A stretch of DNA of 64,000 nucleotides from Pelodera strongyloides (Eukaryota; Nematoda; Chromadorea; Rhabditida; Rhabditidae), in the NCBI GenBank assembly GCA_036852015.1, contig JAANDG010000071.1, positions 62,001 through 126,000 of the forward strand, written 5' to 3'. The translations under genes were made by a program, and so were the position numbers. The notes beneath the pieces were generated by a model that worked only from the letters and a program-made list of their open reading frames with translations, was not told the DNA's origin and ran no database searches. Shown here piece after piece: positions 50,478 to 62,339 of this stretch; the first letter of the stretch is position 1, and each line of letters opens with the position of its first letter.

Positions 50478-50828
50478 CTACCTAATTTTCGTGTGTCTAT
50501 TAGTTCGTCTTTGATTTTCTAATAAAGTTTTGAAATTTTTATTAGAAAAATCAGTCACGCAATATAAAATAATGTGAAAGCGAATAAACCAGACAAAAAA
50601 ATACAGAAACATGAATAAAAGGTGAATGATTTGAAACTTTAGCACCACATTATTTCCTTCTTTTATGTAATTTATCGTATTACTTGTAACGACTTTAGTA
50701 TGAAGTAAATTAGTATTGAATGAAGTTAGATTACTTTGAAACCAACAAGAAATGTTTGGTTCATTGCAATGCATGACAATATTTTCAAGATTCAAGATGG
50801 ATAACGAAAGCCAAATACAGAAGGACAA
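50478..50828 (-). CDS. Doubtful AT-rich ORF with one hydrophobic helix
   Basis: A 116-codon ORF includes a hydrophobic run (IHLLFMFLYFFVWFI) and an Asn-rich N-terminal half. It lies upstream of the receptor gene on the same strand and might be a diverged receptor fragment, but no family motif is present and AT-rich antisense DNA easily produces such runs. Confidence 0.15.
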   Translation of the reverse strand: MSFCIWLSLSILNLENIVMHCNEPNISCWFQSNLTSFNTNLLHTKVVTSNTINYIKEGNNVVLKFQIIHLLFMFLYFFVWFIRFHIILYCVTDFSNKNFKTLLENQRRTNRHTKIR

Positions 50829-50976
50829 TAAACAAAGTTATCGAAATAAAATAGAGTGCTGCTCAAAAGAGTTTCAATAAACACCACAACTACCAGTAAG
50901 TATCACCAGTGGACTAAAACACTGAAAACTTAAAGCGAAATGCCAGCTCCTTTGGAAAATTTGCATATGATAAGCA

Positions 50977-51053
50977 AATCCTATGTATCCTATGCTAATT
51001 TTGCGCGATCGTCCACGGCTATCTCGCAAAATTAGCATAGGATACATAGGATT
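50977..51053. repeat. Perfect 29-bp hairpin
   Basis: 50977-51005 and 51025-51053 are exact reverse complements (core CCTATGTATCCTATGCTAAT), separated by 19 bases. A TTAAAGCGAAAT motif 35 bases to the left suggests it derives from that MITE family. Confidence 0.9.
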
Positions 51054-51059
51054 ATTAGG

Positions 51060-51193
51060 AAATTAGATTAGGTTACAGAATATTACGTTACTCCACTCAA
51101 ATGAAACCCAAAATCACCAGGAACACAAATTAGATTAGGTTACAGAAATGTACGTTACTCCACTGAAATGAAACCCAAAATCACCAGGAACAC
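51060..51193. repeat. Two tandem 67-bp copies
   Basis: 51060-51126 and 51127-51193 begin AAATTAGATTAGGTTACAGA and end ATCACCAGGAACAC, with about four mismatches. They abut the hairpin at 50977-51053. Confidence 0.92.
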
Positions 51194-51734
51194 AACTTTT
51201 TATGCATTTTCACTGGAATCAATGTGAAAATACACCTGCTTTTCATATTTCAATTAGTAGTGAATGTCTGCTAAACATGAAGAAATCCTAGAGACAGCAC
51301 CCCATTTTTCTCTCAATCGCTTCTTTTAGTCCACTATTTCAGTACATTAAGCGTCCTCCATTGAAATTGCATGGCCTCGGGTAATACTGTCGGTCCATGG
51401 TGTGTGAAACCAAAAACTACAAAATCAGTACAAACAAAAACCATTGGGAACATGAAATGCCTTCGGATTTTTGCGGGTGCCAAAAGTCAAAAGCGATATT
51501 TTATGGAACGGGAATAGAAAAAAGTGAAAAAAAAGTCGCAGTGAGTTTTGGTGTGAAAAAACTGTACGGTAAAGAATTAATATCTTACGGTCGGGCAAAG
51601 ACTTTACATAAGTTAAAGATAAAGATAAACACGCAGACTGTGTACTGAAAAAATTTGTATTTTTATGGACCAGAGTTTTTGAGCCTACAGCAAAATTACC
51701 TTTTATTCATTTCCTTTTTTTGGTGGGTTTGGTT

Positions 51735-51800
51735 TGGAATGTGGTGCAGTGGACCAAGGCACTGTCTTAGAGATACTTCAGCCGACGGTTCGACTCCACC
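51735..51800 (+). other. tRNA-like relic
   Basis: GTGGTGCAGTGGACCAAGGCA resembles an A box and GGTTCGACTCC a B box, spaced about as in a tRNA. The acceptor and T stems do not pair properly, so this is a tRNA pseudogene or the head of a SINE rather than a working tRNA. Confidence 0.45.
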
Positions 51801-53174
51801 GTCATAATTATTAATTACTAATTAGTAACTACAATAAAACAAGAAGCTTTCGCCGGCCCGGGAAGAGGGACTTTTGCATTCTTTCCATGGTTTCTACACA
51901 GCTCTTGAAATATCCGGTTAACTTTTAAAGCCATACTTGTTTTCACTTTTATGCAGCAGTCTATCCAGTTTCATGCTGATCTGACAAAAAATACTGGTAT
52001 TGTGAGGGCCTAAGGGTCAACCGTTATTCGAGGGAAAACGGATTTTACAGTGAAAAGAACGATTACACTTGCGTGTTTACCATTGGATAAGTTGCGAGAG
52101 CTGCGAGTATGTCAGCATGTGAAAATACTTTAGCTCTTTTATTCGCAAGAAGCGCAATTGGCGCATGAGAAGCTGAGTTTCTAAATAAACTCTGCCAATT
52201 TGTGTTCATCATGGAAAGTTCGCTTTCGGTAGAAGTGTTTTTGGGAAGATAGAAGATCTACCTGATTCAATAATTAAATATTGCTAAATTTTTTGCTTAT
52301 TATCGATCGATCCGAGTGGCCCAAAGCGAACATCAATCCGATTTTTTCTCAAGGAAAATATACGAGTCACTGAAGTTGGAGGATAGCACTTTGTCGTTCC
52401 AAAGGTAGCAGAATGCACAACATTAACTTCTGAGTTGATTCCACTTCCAACTTCTCTTGAGCCCCTAATTTAATCCTGGCAGAAAAATGATCGTGCAAAG
52501 CATATGTGTTCAACCGAAGAAGATATCCTGTTTTGAGCATGGTTTCTCTTTCGGTCTTATTTTCTTATTTCCTCTCTATAACTCTCTCCTCTCCTCTCTC
52601 TTTCTTTCTCTCTCACTTTCTTCTCTCTCTATTTCCAGAATCCCGCTCTATCAATAACTACTGTGTGGTTTTTTCTTTTGCCGCTATACTGTCGGACCGG
52701 ATCAAGGCGTTTTCCGAGGGTCAGTCTTGGATTGTGATGATATCAAAAATGTGGATTGCTAGTGAAATCCAGTACACTGTTCGTAAATTTAGAGTACTGT
52801 TGCAACTGTCGGGACCTAAAGGTCACCAGCCCGCACAATTGCTTCCAAAACTTCCACGTGGTAACATTGTTAAATATAAAATATCTCGAAGGTCTCTGTC
52901 ATTACCGTTTTGAGCTAGCATTTTGGGCCCAGTCCAAGGCGTGACAGGATGTCCAACCAACGTTACATTGTACACAACCACTTCGCAACCAAGACGGCTA
53001 GGAATCACCGAAAATGCGAGTCGGATTATTTTCATAAATTTCAGTGTGTCCTAGCACTTCTTTCAAAAAAGGCGTATAGAAACGATCTGTCACTTTTGGC
53101 TTTACTAGAAAATCCTGTTTGGCTTGAGGTTTAGAAGGAACACATAGATAGTCTATCTCTCGATCCCTCATCTT

Positions 53175-53249
53175 CTTCTCTCTCTCTCTCTCTCTCCCTC
53201 TCTCTCTCTCTCCCTCTCTCTCCCTCTCTCTCTCTCTCACTCTCTCAAA
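53175..53249. repeat. (TC)n microsatellite
   Basis: About 75 bases of TC dinucleotides with CCC interruptions at regular places (TCTCCCTC). Confidence 0.95.
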
Positions 53250-54359
53250 AACCAGCTTTCGGGGTCATCCGCTGCTCGATTAGCCGTGTAGCGAGAAATA
53301 TTTGTGTTATCGAAAGCGAAAACTATCCGAATGCGAGAAACAGCGATATCGCCTAATACGATTAGATATACACATAAGCTACGGGAATTTGGAGACAAGA
53401 ATCGGCCAGAAGGTCCGAGAGACAGTTTACAGACTGGATTGCGAAACCAAGCAATTACATGTAATGAACATCCTTAATGTTACAATAAAAAAGGAAAACC
53501 AGTGCACCGCCTTTTTTTGGCTTAGCGCTTATTATTAGTGCAATGCAGCATTCAGAGTTCAGAAGGCAGTGGTAGGCAGATGTACTCTCGCGAGCTGCAC
53601 TCATCAGGGTATTATCATCAGAGTCTTACCTAGGAAATGTTTCTTTTGACGGAATTTTAGGGTTCTTCATTACCCTTCTCGTTTTACAGGGCCGCATGTC
53701 AACGTTCCAAGTTGCTGATGACAAAATTATTAAGTCTTCTGGCACCGGTATCTAGCCTGTAATACATTCAGCCGCTGTAGAGAAAAATCACTTATTAGTT
53801 GATCTAATAAATTATACATTAGCTTCTTTTTTCAACTCCCTTCAGGGTAATCCGGGTTCCGTGTTTCTAGTCTTGGATAACTGACGGAGAGAGATAGAGA
53901 GAGAGCGGATCAAGCTGATTGCGCAGTTGTTTTTCGCCCAAGGCAGGGTCGAAAATCTCGCTTTCGCCAGGGGGCGCGCGAAGCGCTCTCTCCAAAACAA
54001 CAAGAGAAGGAATATCCAGTGTACGAGACGAACATCCCCACGAGCGATAATGCTCAATTTCACTTTTCGCCGCTCGTTTTCCGCGAGAAATCCATCTTTC
54101 CGGACCGGTTTCCCATCGACTATGCATCTTCTTTGGATTTAAGTTTTTGAATCGAGTGAAATGCGGAGAGAAGCGGTTAGGAACTTTATTTCACGTCGTT
54201 ATTTTAGGAAATACATAAAGACACACAATTTTTGTATTTTCGCGCTATTACATGTTTATTTTTACAGTTTTATTTCGATTTTGAAGATCACCTCTACTCT
54301 GGCTGGAAATTTCACTAATTTTGTAAAATTATTGGGGCAGTAAAATTCCTACTAGAAAG

Positions 54360-54429
54360 TATGTTTCCTATTCAAACGCATACCGTAAACGGTCTATGTT
54401 TCCTATTCAAACGCATACCGTAAACGGTT
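54360..54429. repeat. Two tandem 35-bp copies
   Basis: The 35-base unit beginning TATGTTTCCTATTCAAACGC and ending CGTAAACGGT is repeated head to tail with one terminal difference. Confidence 0.95.
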
Positions 54430-55753
54430 CTATTTTACTACTTGATCACATAGGTTGTTAGCAGATATGCTTAATTCTTAACATTGTAATGTTACTAATT
54501 GCTTTGCAGAAACTCCATATATCTACCTTTCATACGTATTTTTGCTCCCTTTTCTTTCAACTACTCCATTGAAAACTTTCCGGACATTTTGATATCTGTT
54601 CCGGTTCTAAATCTCTTCTTTTCAATTGTTTTTCACTAAAGACAGTCGTCGCTAAGACTTGTGGTTCTCTCGTTCCTACCGGGCGACTTTATGTGTATTA
54701 TGAGCGAAGGAGTCTGAGGAGCTTAGGGAACAGTCCCCTTAATTGACCCCTTTACTATACTCTGTAGATTACTGTTTTCATTTGTTCGTCTTGGACTTCT
54801 TGCCTTAGTCAATTTTGGTAGTGCTGCCACCATCAAACATATTACACCCCTTCTTTTTTTTATATATCCTGTGTCCATTGTCCATATTTTAGCGACATTC
54901 AGTTTCTTTTAACTTGTCGAAGTCTACATTCTCTGTGAAAACAAAGCTTATGGTTCGTGCAGTTGCGCATCAGACCAGCAAAACTTTACCTCTAAATCAA
55001 AATATTTGTTATATTCAGTTTTTACATATGAGATTCTAATGTTTATTTTTTATTTAAATCAACCTTTGTAGATAGAACTGACCTACTGACGTTCAACAAA
55101 CAATAAAGCACGCCATAGGGCGGCTGGCTCTTTATATTACGTTGACCTAAATAGCTTTGCTCAAATAAACCAAAATTTTATTAATTTGCGTTGCCATTAG
55201 AGAAAACCACATTATTATGAAAAAATTTTAGCAAATAGGATGTGCGTTTGAAAATTCAAGATAAGTGTTTCACACATTTTATTTCACGCAACGTGGGACC
55301 CAAATAACCAGCAGTAGAATATGCTAATGAGCGAAATGGAGCTAACTCTTTTTATTAGATGTTCATATCTGCTTCTAAAAAACTATATGTACATAGCTAT
55401 CTCCTCCTTTTGTTCTGCGAACAGATATGCGCATTGATTGAGAGTGCACCTCAACACGGTATTTACGCAATTTAAAATCAAATCCTTTCACTAAAAGCTC
55501 GTATACCTTGTGTAAACTCACAATTTTATTTACTCTTACACTCACCCTTTTACTTATTCTTGCCAAAGATTCTGGATATTGTTTGGATAAAAATTCCACT
55601 CGCACCTATATAATCTTGCACAAATCCTTCTAGTAAAAAGTTCCTGCCTAACTATGCTAGCATGAGCTCCGTCTAGTAAAAATTTTGTTATCCTAACACG
55701 AAATCCCTCTAGTAAAAAGCTTTCGGCCTAATCATGCCTCCCAGCGTAATAAT

Positions 55754-55957
55754 ATGAGTTGGGTAGTTTTTCCCAATCCGGCCAGCGTCCTGATGAAGGA
55801 AGCAAATGTTTTGGGTACCAGTCGGTGCACCACCGCTCACCGCCCCCTCCAGAAGCAGGGAATCGACGTAGACACAAGGATTCATATTGTGGACGATGAG
55901 AGCTCACGTATTTCTAGGAGAGTGCTCGAGAAGACCTACTGGTCACTAACGATATAG
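55754..55957 (+). pseudogene. Possible relic of a retroelement GIY-YIG C-terminal region
   Basis: A 67-codon frame reads VDTRIHIVDDESSRISRRVLEKTYWS near its end. This resembles the stretch after the GIY-YIG nuclease core in Penelope-like and related retroelement proteins, where a V-R-I-L-x6-R-x2-LE-x2-W/Y-I pattern is common. No upstream core or reverse transcriptase was found. The call rests on pattern memory and is tentative. Confidence 0.3.
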
Positions 55958-56249
55958 AACGCTGCTGACCATGACAGCCCAGACAAACATGGTTAGAGAT
56001 TACTTTTCCTGTAGAGAACGTGAGAAGAAGCAATGACCACCCATAGAACGTAAAAAACGGGACGGGCTTCTGATTGCATGAAGAGATTTTGACGAGCATA
56101 GTGAACAAAATACGAGTGCATATGAAAGATCTAGAGAACTAGATCAATCGCGACAATTTTGGTACCAGAGTGTGATATGCTGTCATATTCTGAAGCCGGT
56201 ACCCTACAGCACAAACGAAGCAATGGCCCGCCGAGATTCAGGGTCATTC

Positions 56250-56310
56250 GACAGAGAGAGAGAGAGGGGGGGAGAGAGGGGATAGAGAGAGAGAGAGGGG
56301 AGAGAAAGAG
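56250..56310. repeat. (GA)n-rich low-complexity tract
   Basis: Alternating GA runs with GGGG interruptions (GAGAGAGAGAGAGGGGGGGA and similar). Confidence 0.9.
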
Positions 56311-58319
56311 CCAGAGGGAAAAGCTGGGCAAAAACGACCACCATGACAAAATAAAATACGCAAACATAAGGAGTGACCAGTTAGGGAGTGTAGGTCCAAG
56401 GAGAGCCTGGACACAGAGATGCACCAGGATGTGCTAGTCTCGCGTTAGTCATCCATCGGAGCGCAGATCGCCAATTTGGTGAGATAGTGTTGCGGAGGAG
56501 TAGGATCAGCCAAAGCGAGAAAAAGTGACCAATGAGAGTGTGTGCAGACGTGGAGTTATGGTGCGGCTGAAGGAAAATGACCAATTCATATTGTGAATAT
56601 GGGAAGGTGATCTGTGAGCTGATGACATCATATTACGCACGTCATATGTTTTTTTTATAAAGCCTGGAATAGTTCTCACTAGGTATAGAAACCCTTTAGC
56701 TTCAATGACGAGGTAGAGATTCTCTAATTGTAAGCATTATACGTTGACCAGTATTGTGATTACAGGGTGTTACAGATACAAACATGGAATTGAACGAGGA
56801 ACCCTAATCTGCAATTTCTTATATTTTGAGGAAACGTTAATCGTAAGGATAACAGCACAGCTTTTAGTACCTCTACATTGTAATATGTATGTAACTTTTA
56901 CATCATCGAAAATGGTACATTGAAAGGTACCAATCTTGTTTACTCTATGGTAACTTTCCACCCTGATCGAGGAATAAACCTTTCCCATAGGATTTCACTA
57001 CCCCACCCGTTCCCCGGTGAAAGTGCAATTTAAAAGCGCTCTCTCGGGGACGCGCTTTCTATCTGGGTATCTCTCCAAAGCACAAACTTTCGCTCGTTTG
57101 CAGTGTCTGTGTCTATTGTACATTACGGTGGCGGTGCCTGGAGCGATAGAGAACGAAAGAAACAGAGCAATACGAGCGATTATACGGGAAGAATAGAAGG
57201 AGGGAATAATACAATGGAGAGATTTTCGGAATCAATGGCTCTGTATCAGTTTGTACCAAGGAGTACGATAAAATTCAGATGGCGACCTGTTTCACTTGTC
57301 TGGCCTGATCAATTATAAACATTTATTATATCATTTTAATAATAATGTTGAATGATAATATTGTATGATTTGGGAAGTTTTCTATGCACGCTGTAGTATG
57401 TACTTCTCACTCAGAACCAAACAATTCTTTTCATTTTGTTGGTAAAAAAAAGTTCATATTTTCAACTATATTTCGTGGAAATCTGCGCAAATTTTGATTA
57501 CCTCAGCTCTTTTTAGATGCTTTTTTATATAGATAAGGACATTGTTAACTTCTTTTTTATTTTTAGCTGTACTTTCCTGTAGATAAACAGACAATATGCA
57601 TGGTTTCGTTTTTGTGTGTTTTGTGATACCTAGGACCTAGGAACCGAATTACTATTTGATTGAAATCGTTGAAAACCGAGCAAAAATAATTATTTTAAAT
57701 TCCCATTTTGGTCACATCACAGGATTTGCTCGGAAAAAGAATACACAATAATAAAAAGATAAATGAGAATAATTTGTTTCGCATACTTTCAATGCGCTTG
57801 CACTTTCTCGACAAAAATATTATCTCGTCATTTTTTATGTTATTTGTTTGCACAACTGAACACGTGAGGGAGAAATGACCTATGAGCAGCTTGTTTTCCA
57901 CGTTTTTCAGGGAAGATCATTGAAATACATTCAGGGAGATGTGCATATGTGTGTTTGAACCTGCACGTTTCTGCACGAACCTGCAATTGTGGAAATTTGT
58001 CCTTGTAATTAAGCGGATCAGGTGCAGCTCGTTATATGTGTTCTTCTTCAATCATGATGCAGCATATTTAATATTCTTTCCGTAAATTCTTAATTCTGGA
58101 CAAGTTCTGTGATATGCTCTCCATACTCAGGTACCCATGCACTCATAATGGCTTTGCAACTCTAACACTTGTAAGATTAGGAAGTATTCTTTTTGATCGT
58201 TGATTAATTTGATCGTTGAATTTTATCCACATATTAAGGACTTCACTGCATTTCTTCCGCTCCCCCCAAACAAATGTCCGTTTTTATATGTTGTGTTTGC
58301 GTTGGTTTTTTGAGTTGCA

Positions 58320-58475
58320 TAAAGAAAGGGGCCCTGGTCTCCATTTTAAGAATGTCCACTTGGGCCAAAGACCGCCCGGCTGCCCTATGTCCAGGCAGGG
58401 CCGTGGAATGGTGGTGCCAGGGTGCGGGCACAGAAAGGACTGGGAGGGCGCCCCCTAATTCGCCCGTGGTGCTAA
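58320..58475. repeat. GC-rich insert-like block
   Basis: About 150 bases of markedly GC-rich sequence (GGGGCCCTGGTCTCCATTTT at its left, AGGGCGCCCCCTAATTCGCC at its right) in AT-rich surroundings. ORFs on both strands run through it, as expected from the lack of AT-rich stops. It looks like a dispersed repeat fragment, but its ends are not defined. Confidence 0.4.
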
Positions 58476-58860
58476 ACACAACTTCGTCAAGATGTGCGCA
58501 GTTGTTGTTCCTTGATCTATTGAACATGTTTACGACGAGCCTTGCCACAATTTAGAACATAGGAAAATATAGACGAAAGTACATACACACCAACATATGA
58601 TAATTAGGAACCCAGTGATGATTATTGTTCCGTTTGTTGTTTCATAACACATTGACAGATATAAGTTACTTCTCTGCTTATCCTCAATTACCTCCTCCTG
58701 GCAAATTACGCCAAAATTCGTAAGGTGCTTGATTTTTTTGTCAATTTACGTTTGTGAGCCATTTTCTTTCTTTCTTGAGACAATGTATTACTTTATTTGA
58801 GCTCATATTTTATGTTCTCTTTATGCAGGAATAAGCCCATTCAAGAAATATTGCATTAAA

Positions 58861-59220
58861 TTTATGCAAATCCCCGGATTTCTCGATATACCGTAGTCAC
58901 ATGCCTAGCGTGACCATCGGCTATGTTGTTTTCGGCGCTTTCACCCTCTTTCCGCGTATTTTCAAATGTCTGATCCGGTTTCGGTCGATTTTCTTCTTGT
59001 TTGGCCGAAGAACTTGTTTTTACCTGTAGATGACCCCGGGGCGGCAACCAGCACCACAAGCACTCCGGTTCCACAGCAAAAAAATCAAATATGCTAATTT
59101 CTATATGTCTCTTCAAAGACATGTTCTTACCTCATTTCTAACCCTGGGATACGTGCCAACTCTCTGGTCACTATTTACTGGCAACGAAAACCCCGGCGAG
59201 CAGGACACGCAGCTGTAATG
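58861..59220 (-). CDS. Possible terminal exons of an unrecognised minus-strand gene
   Basis: On the minus strand an ORF ends RHVTTVYREIRGFA at about 58862 after a polar, Lys/Glu-rich stretch (SSAKQEENRPKPDQTFENTRK). A CAG|GTAAAA donor-like site lies inside it at about 59023. Upstream, a segment after TTACAG near 59215 (CVSCSPGFSLPV) ends at a GTAAGA donor near 59130. The phases were not resolved and no family is recognised. It could be a real gene's 3' part or chance. Confidence 0.22.
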
Positions 59221-60138
59221 TCCCGCCAGCCGGGTAGGTCACGCTTTAGAGGAAAACCCAATTTTTGATGTTTTGGAATTTATAGCTTGCATGCGCGGCA
59301 CAGTGCCCAACCAAGCGTTTACTGCAAATTATTGATAAAAACTGACCTTATTTACATACACATAATCTCTCAATACCGCCTCCTTGGAAGTTGGTCTCAA
59401 TTGGAAGAATTACGATCGGATGTATAAAGATTGCAGACATTTTTGCTCTCTTAATGGGAATTCCAAGTATGCTTAAAAATCTTCCCCATTTTGTAACTAC
59501 ACGAGAATACTTTATAATTTTTCATATTAAATATTCACGTTTAGTTCCAAAATACGGTAGAATTGGCGGAAACACGCACGTTTTTTGGCATACATGGAAA
59601 CTTCATTATTGTATTAGTTCCGGCCACTCGTTCCCTTTAGTGCACAATTATTTGTCAAATATCTTACATGCTTTCCCGGTCACACTAGCTCCTACTTTGT
59701 TACCTTAGTTTATGTCTAGCCACTCTCGAACAGTCTCACTTGGACACTCATAAAGTGCAGAAAAGAACAATGAATTGTGTCAGAGTTAGATGAGGAACAA
59801 CTGACAGACACCAAGAGAAACTGTGTAGAACACAATGTCTGCTTAGCAAGCAGTTCCACAGTATCAAATAACTTGGTAATATTGTCAGTCTTTGCTGTTT
59901 CTCAAGTACAGCGGTTGTCGTGTCACGGTAGTGGTCGTTTACTTTCTCAAGTACAGCGGTGGTCTTGTTACTTTCCTTTCAACTCCAATATTATTTGACT
60001 TTAAGAATGCCTAGTCAGCTAAAAATATGCCCTAAAACTAAGTAAGAACCTCTAGAAAAACGATTGCCTAAGCATCTTGCAAATAATTTACCTCTCTCTC
60101 TTATCTCTCTCTCTCTATCTATCTATCTCTCTCTCTCT

Positions 60139-60207
60139 CTCCTCTGTGTACTTTTGTAATCTTGCATTCCACATTGCATGTGCTGATTCTACGTGCCACT
60201 CCGTGTG
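60139..60207. repeat. 69-bp dispersed repeat, copy 1
   Basis: The block from CTCCTCTGTGTACTTTTG to CCACTCCGTGTG is identical to 61071-61139, about 930 bases away in the same orientation. It follows a TCTC/ATCT simple repeat. Confidence 0.95.
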
Positions 60208-60900
60208 TTTCTTTTGAAATATGCCCGTGCGGGCCTTGACCCAAAACCTGGATTCACAAAGACTACAAATTTTGAAATATTTGAAACTTCTCTCCACTTT
60301 TAAGCCAAGATTTACCTATGTAGAAGTTTTTATTGTTCGCTGTTTGACAATATGTAGAGCGCTTCCTCTAAATATTAAATCAAACCAACATGCTTAAATT
60401 CACAGTAGCATAGAGTCAAATTGCAGAATCTTTGAATGCGCATGTTTTGTTAGGCTGGAATATACGTACACAAATTACGCACGAGTTCTGGAATCTCGCG
60501 ATGCAAAGTTTTCTTTTTATCACTCAGTTGTTACCCTTTATCTTGAGGCATAAAAAAAGGCAACTTTTCTACTTTATTACGATGTTCTCTACATCACATT
60601 TTTCAACATTTGTGAAAACCCACTTCTATGACTGGGTATGCAATCTCTTCGATACTCACTTTCATTCTAATATTTTTTATTTAATTTGAGTAAATATTGG
60701 AAATTCGTATAGATTTCCAAAGTCAGATGCGCTCGTCTGTCTATATACATCGTTGCAATAGACGCTGTAGCACGCACCGAATGGTACGCGGCGGCCCGGC
60801 CGATATACAGCCGCCCTTTGCACGGGGCAGTTTAGAAACATTACCCCCCTCCACCCCTTTTCACAAAAAAAAATGAAATATTGACGGTTTTACAAAGCCT

Positions 60901-61192
60901 ATTTGATTGTCAATAATATCTATTCATGTACAATATTCACTGATCATACATATACATATATCCAATCTTTTGTTTCTATACTTGGCTCCGTTACTATTCC
61001 AAGCAAGATCTTACGTGATTTGTGTTCATAGTGTGCTTGATTCCTTGTCTTCATATACCCTGAATATTGTCTCCTCTGTGTACTTTTGTAATCTTGCATT
61101 CCACATTGCATGTGCTGATTCTACGTGCCACTCCGTGTGGCACGTAGAATCAGTGAATATTGTACATGAATAGATATTATTGACAATCAAAT
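60901..61192. mobile_element. 292-bp inverted-repeat element containing repeat copy 2 and a terminal hairpin
   Basis: 60901-60944 (ATTTGATTGTCAATAATATC onward) is an exact 44-base inverted copy of 61149-61192. The interior includes the 69-bp repeat (61071-61139), and at its right edge a 16-bp hairpin arm CTGATTCTACGTGCCA (61115-61130) is matched at 61138-61153 across a 7-base loop. The structure suggests a foldback element or a template-switch event. Confidence 0.85.
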
Positions 61193-61620
61193 AGATTCTC
61201 ATTCTTCAGGGATAAATCCTCCTCAAGCACTAAACACCATGTATAGAATACTGTAATCCTGTCTGTCTAATAACATCGTTGAATATATATTTTGTTCCAT
61301 AAATATGTATTCGTGGTTTTCGATCCGCTCTTTGTTTATCGTTCTGTGTTCTTGACCACTAGGCCGTAAACAAAAATGGCCATCTACTTCCCACTTTTCA
61401 ATTTTGCATATTTCCAGTATTAGTATCCACGTATCCAGAATTTACTGCGACTCAATGTAAAGTCGTATTTTTCCCTGTTAACACTTCATAGAAGAAAGAG
61501 AGAGAGCGAGAGTAGTCCGAGGCTGACCAGCTCGAAGTCCGTTAAAGCCGGTCGGTTTTTGATCATCTACCGTTATTGTTGTTGTCGTTGGCCACGTCCA
61601 CCACGATGTCCAGTAGCTGG

Positions 61621-61656
61621 TCAGAGAGAGCGAGAGAGAGAGAGAGAGAGAGAGAG
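61621..61656. repeat. (GA)n microsatellite
   Basis: About 17 GA units with one GAGCGAGA interruption. Confidence 0.95.
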
Positions 61657-61804
61657 TAGGAGTGAAAATGCAGGCATCAAAAGATTCAGAGAGTCCATTA
61701 GTCTCTCAACTAGTCTCCGGTGGCATGATGACCAAACAGCTGCATGCACATATTCACTAAATAAACGAGTAGATGAAGTCGTTGATATATTCACTGAGAG
61801 CCGA

Positions 61805-62330
61805 TGAGTTGCGCGCCGCACCATTTCGGGAAACAAAATGCGCGCCGCAAAGGAATGGGAAACAAAATGCGCGCGGAATAGAAATGGCGCGCAAAGTGTT
61901 TCCCGAAAAGGTGCGGAAACGGTGCGGAAATGGTGCGGCGCGCAACTTGCGCCCCGCACCATTTCCGCACCTTTTCGGCAACGTTTTTGAAAGCGCTCGG
62001 AGGATCTGCCGTAAGTGCAGTTGTTGTACTAATATTTTTCCGCAAGCACAGATCTCACATGTGTTGTGAGGCCGAGTGGTCTAAGGCGCTGTTCAGAGAA
62101 ATTATCTAACAAGAGTGTATGGTTCGAATCTAACACGCTGCTTTCTTTTTGCAGTTGCTACTTATCCCGCACCGTTTCCGCACCTTTTCGGCAACGGTTT
62201 GGGGGTGTTTCCCGCAACAGTTTGGGGGTGTTTCCCGCACCAACCAGAGTCGGTGGAAAAACTTTTGCGGCGCGCATCAAATTCTTTTGCGGGAAACACC
62301 CCCAAACTGTTGCCGCGCGCAACTCTTGAG
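61805..62330. repeat. GC-rich palindromic repeat cluster
   Basis: Many direct and inverted copies of short GC-rich words occur: GCGCGCCGCA, GGTGCGGAAA, TTTCCGCACC and TTTTCGGCAACG. At about 61911-61972 GTGCGGAAATGGTGCGG faces its inverse across GCGCGCAACTTGCGC. At 62190-62240 the unit GGTTTGGGGGTGTTTCCCGCA is tandemly repeated, and its inverted form follows at about 62288-62315. ORFs through this cluster are by-products of the composition. Confidence 0.85.
62070..62145 (+). other. tRNA-like relic within the GC-rich repeat cluster
   Basis: GAGGCCGAGTGGTCTAAGGCG is a strong match to the D-arm/A box of Leu/Ser-type tRNAs and GGTTCGAATC to the T-loop/B box, with a class II-like distance between them. 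The acceptor stem and T stem pair poorly, so it is probably a pseudogene or the Pol III head of a mobile element. Confidence 0.5.
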
Positions 62331-62339
62331 TTTCGTTGA

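Larger units (their letters stand above)
51801..55700. other. Gene-poor region with simple repeats
   Basis: No convincing gene. Pyrimidine-rich tracts occur at 52540-52640 and a long (TC)n at 53175-53249. Short ORFs here have no recognisable motif and no supporting splice structure. A TA-rich stretch follows from about 54.8 kb to 55.3 kb. Confidence 0.5.

Noticed and set aside
61621..61962. ORFs of 70-113 codons in the GC-rich repeat cluster
   Set aside because: They read through a (GA)n microsatellite and palindromic GC-rich repeats, where the lack of stops is due to composition; repeated RAFCFP-like peptides simply reflect the repeats.
62070..62145. Functional Leu/Ser tRNA
   Set aside because: A and B boxes are good but the acceptor and T stems do not pair.
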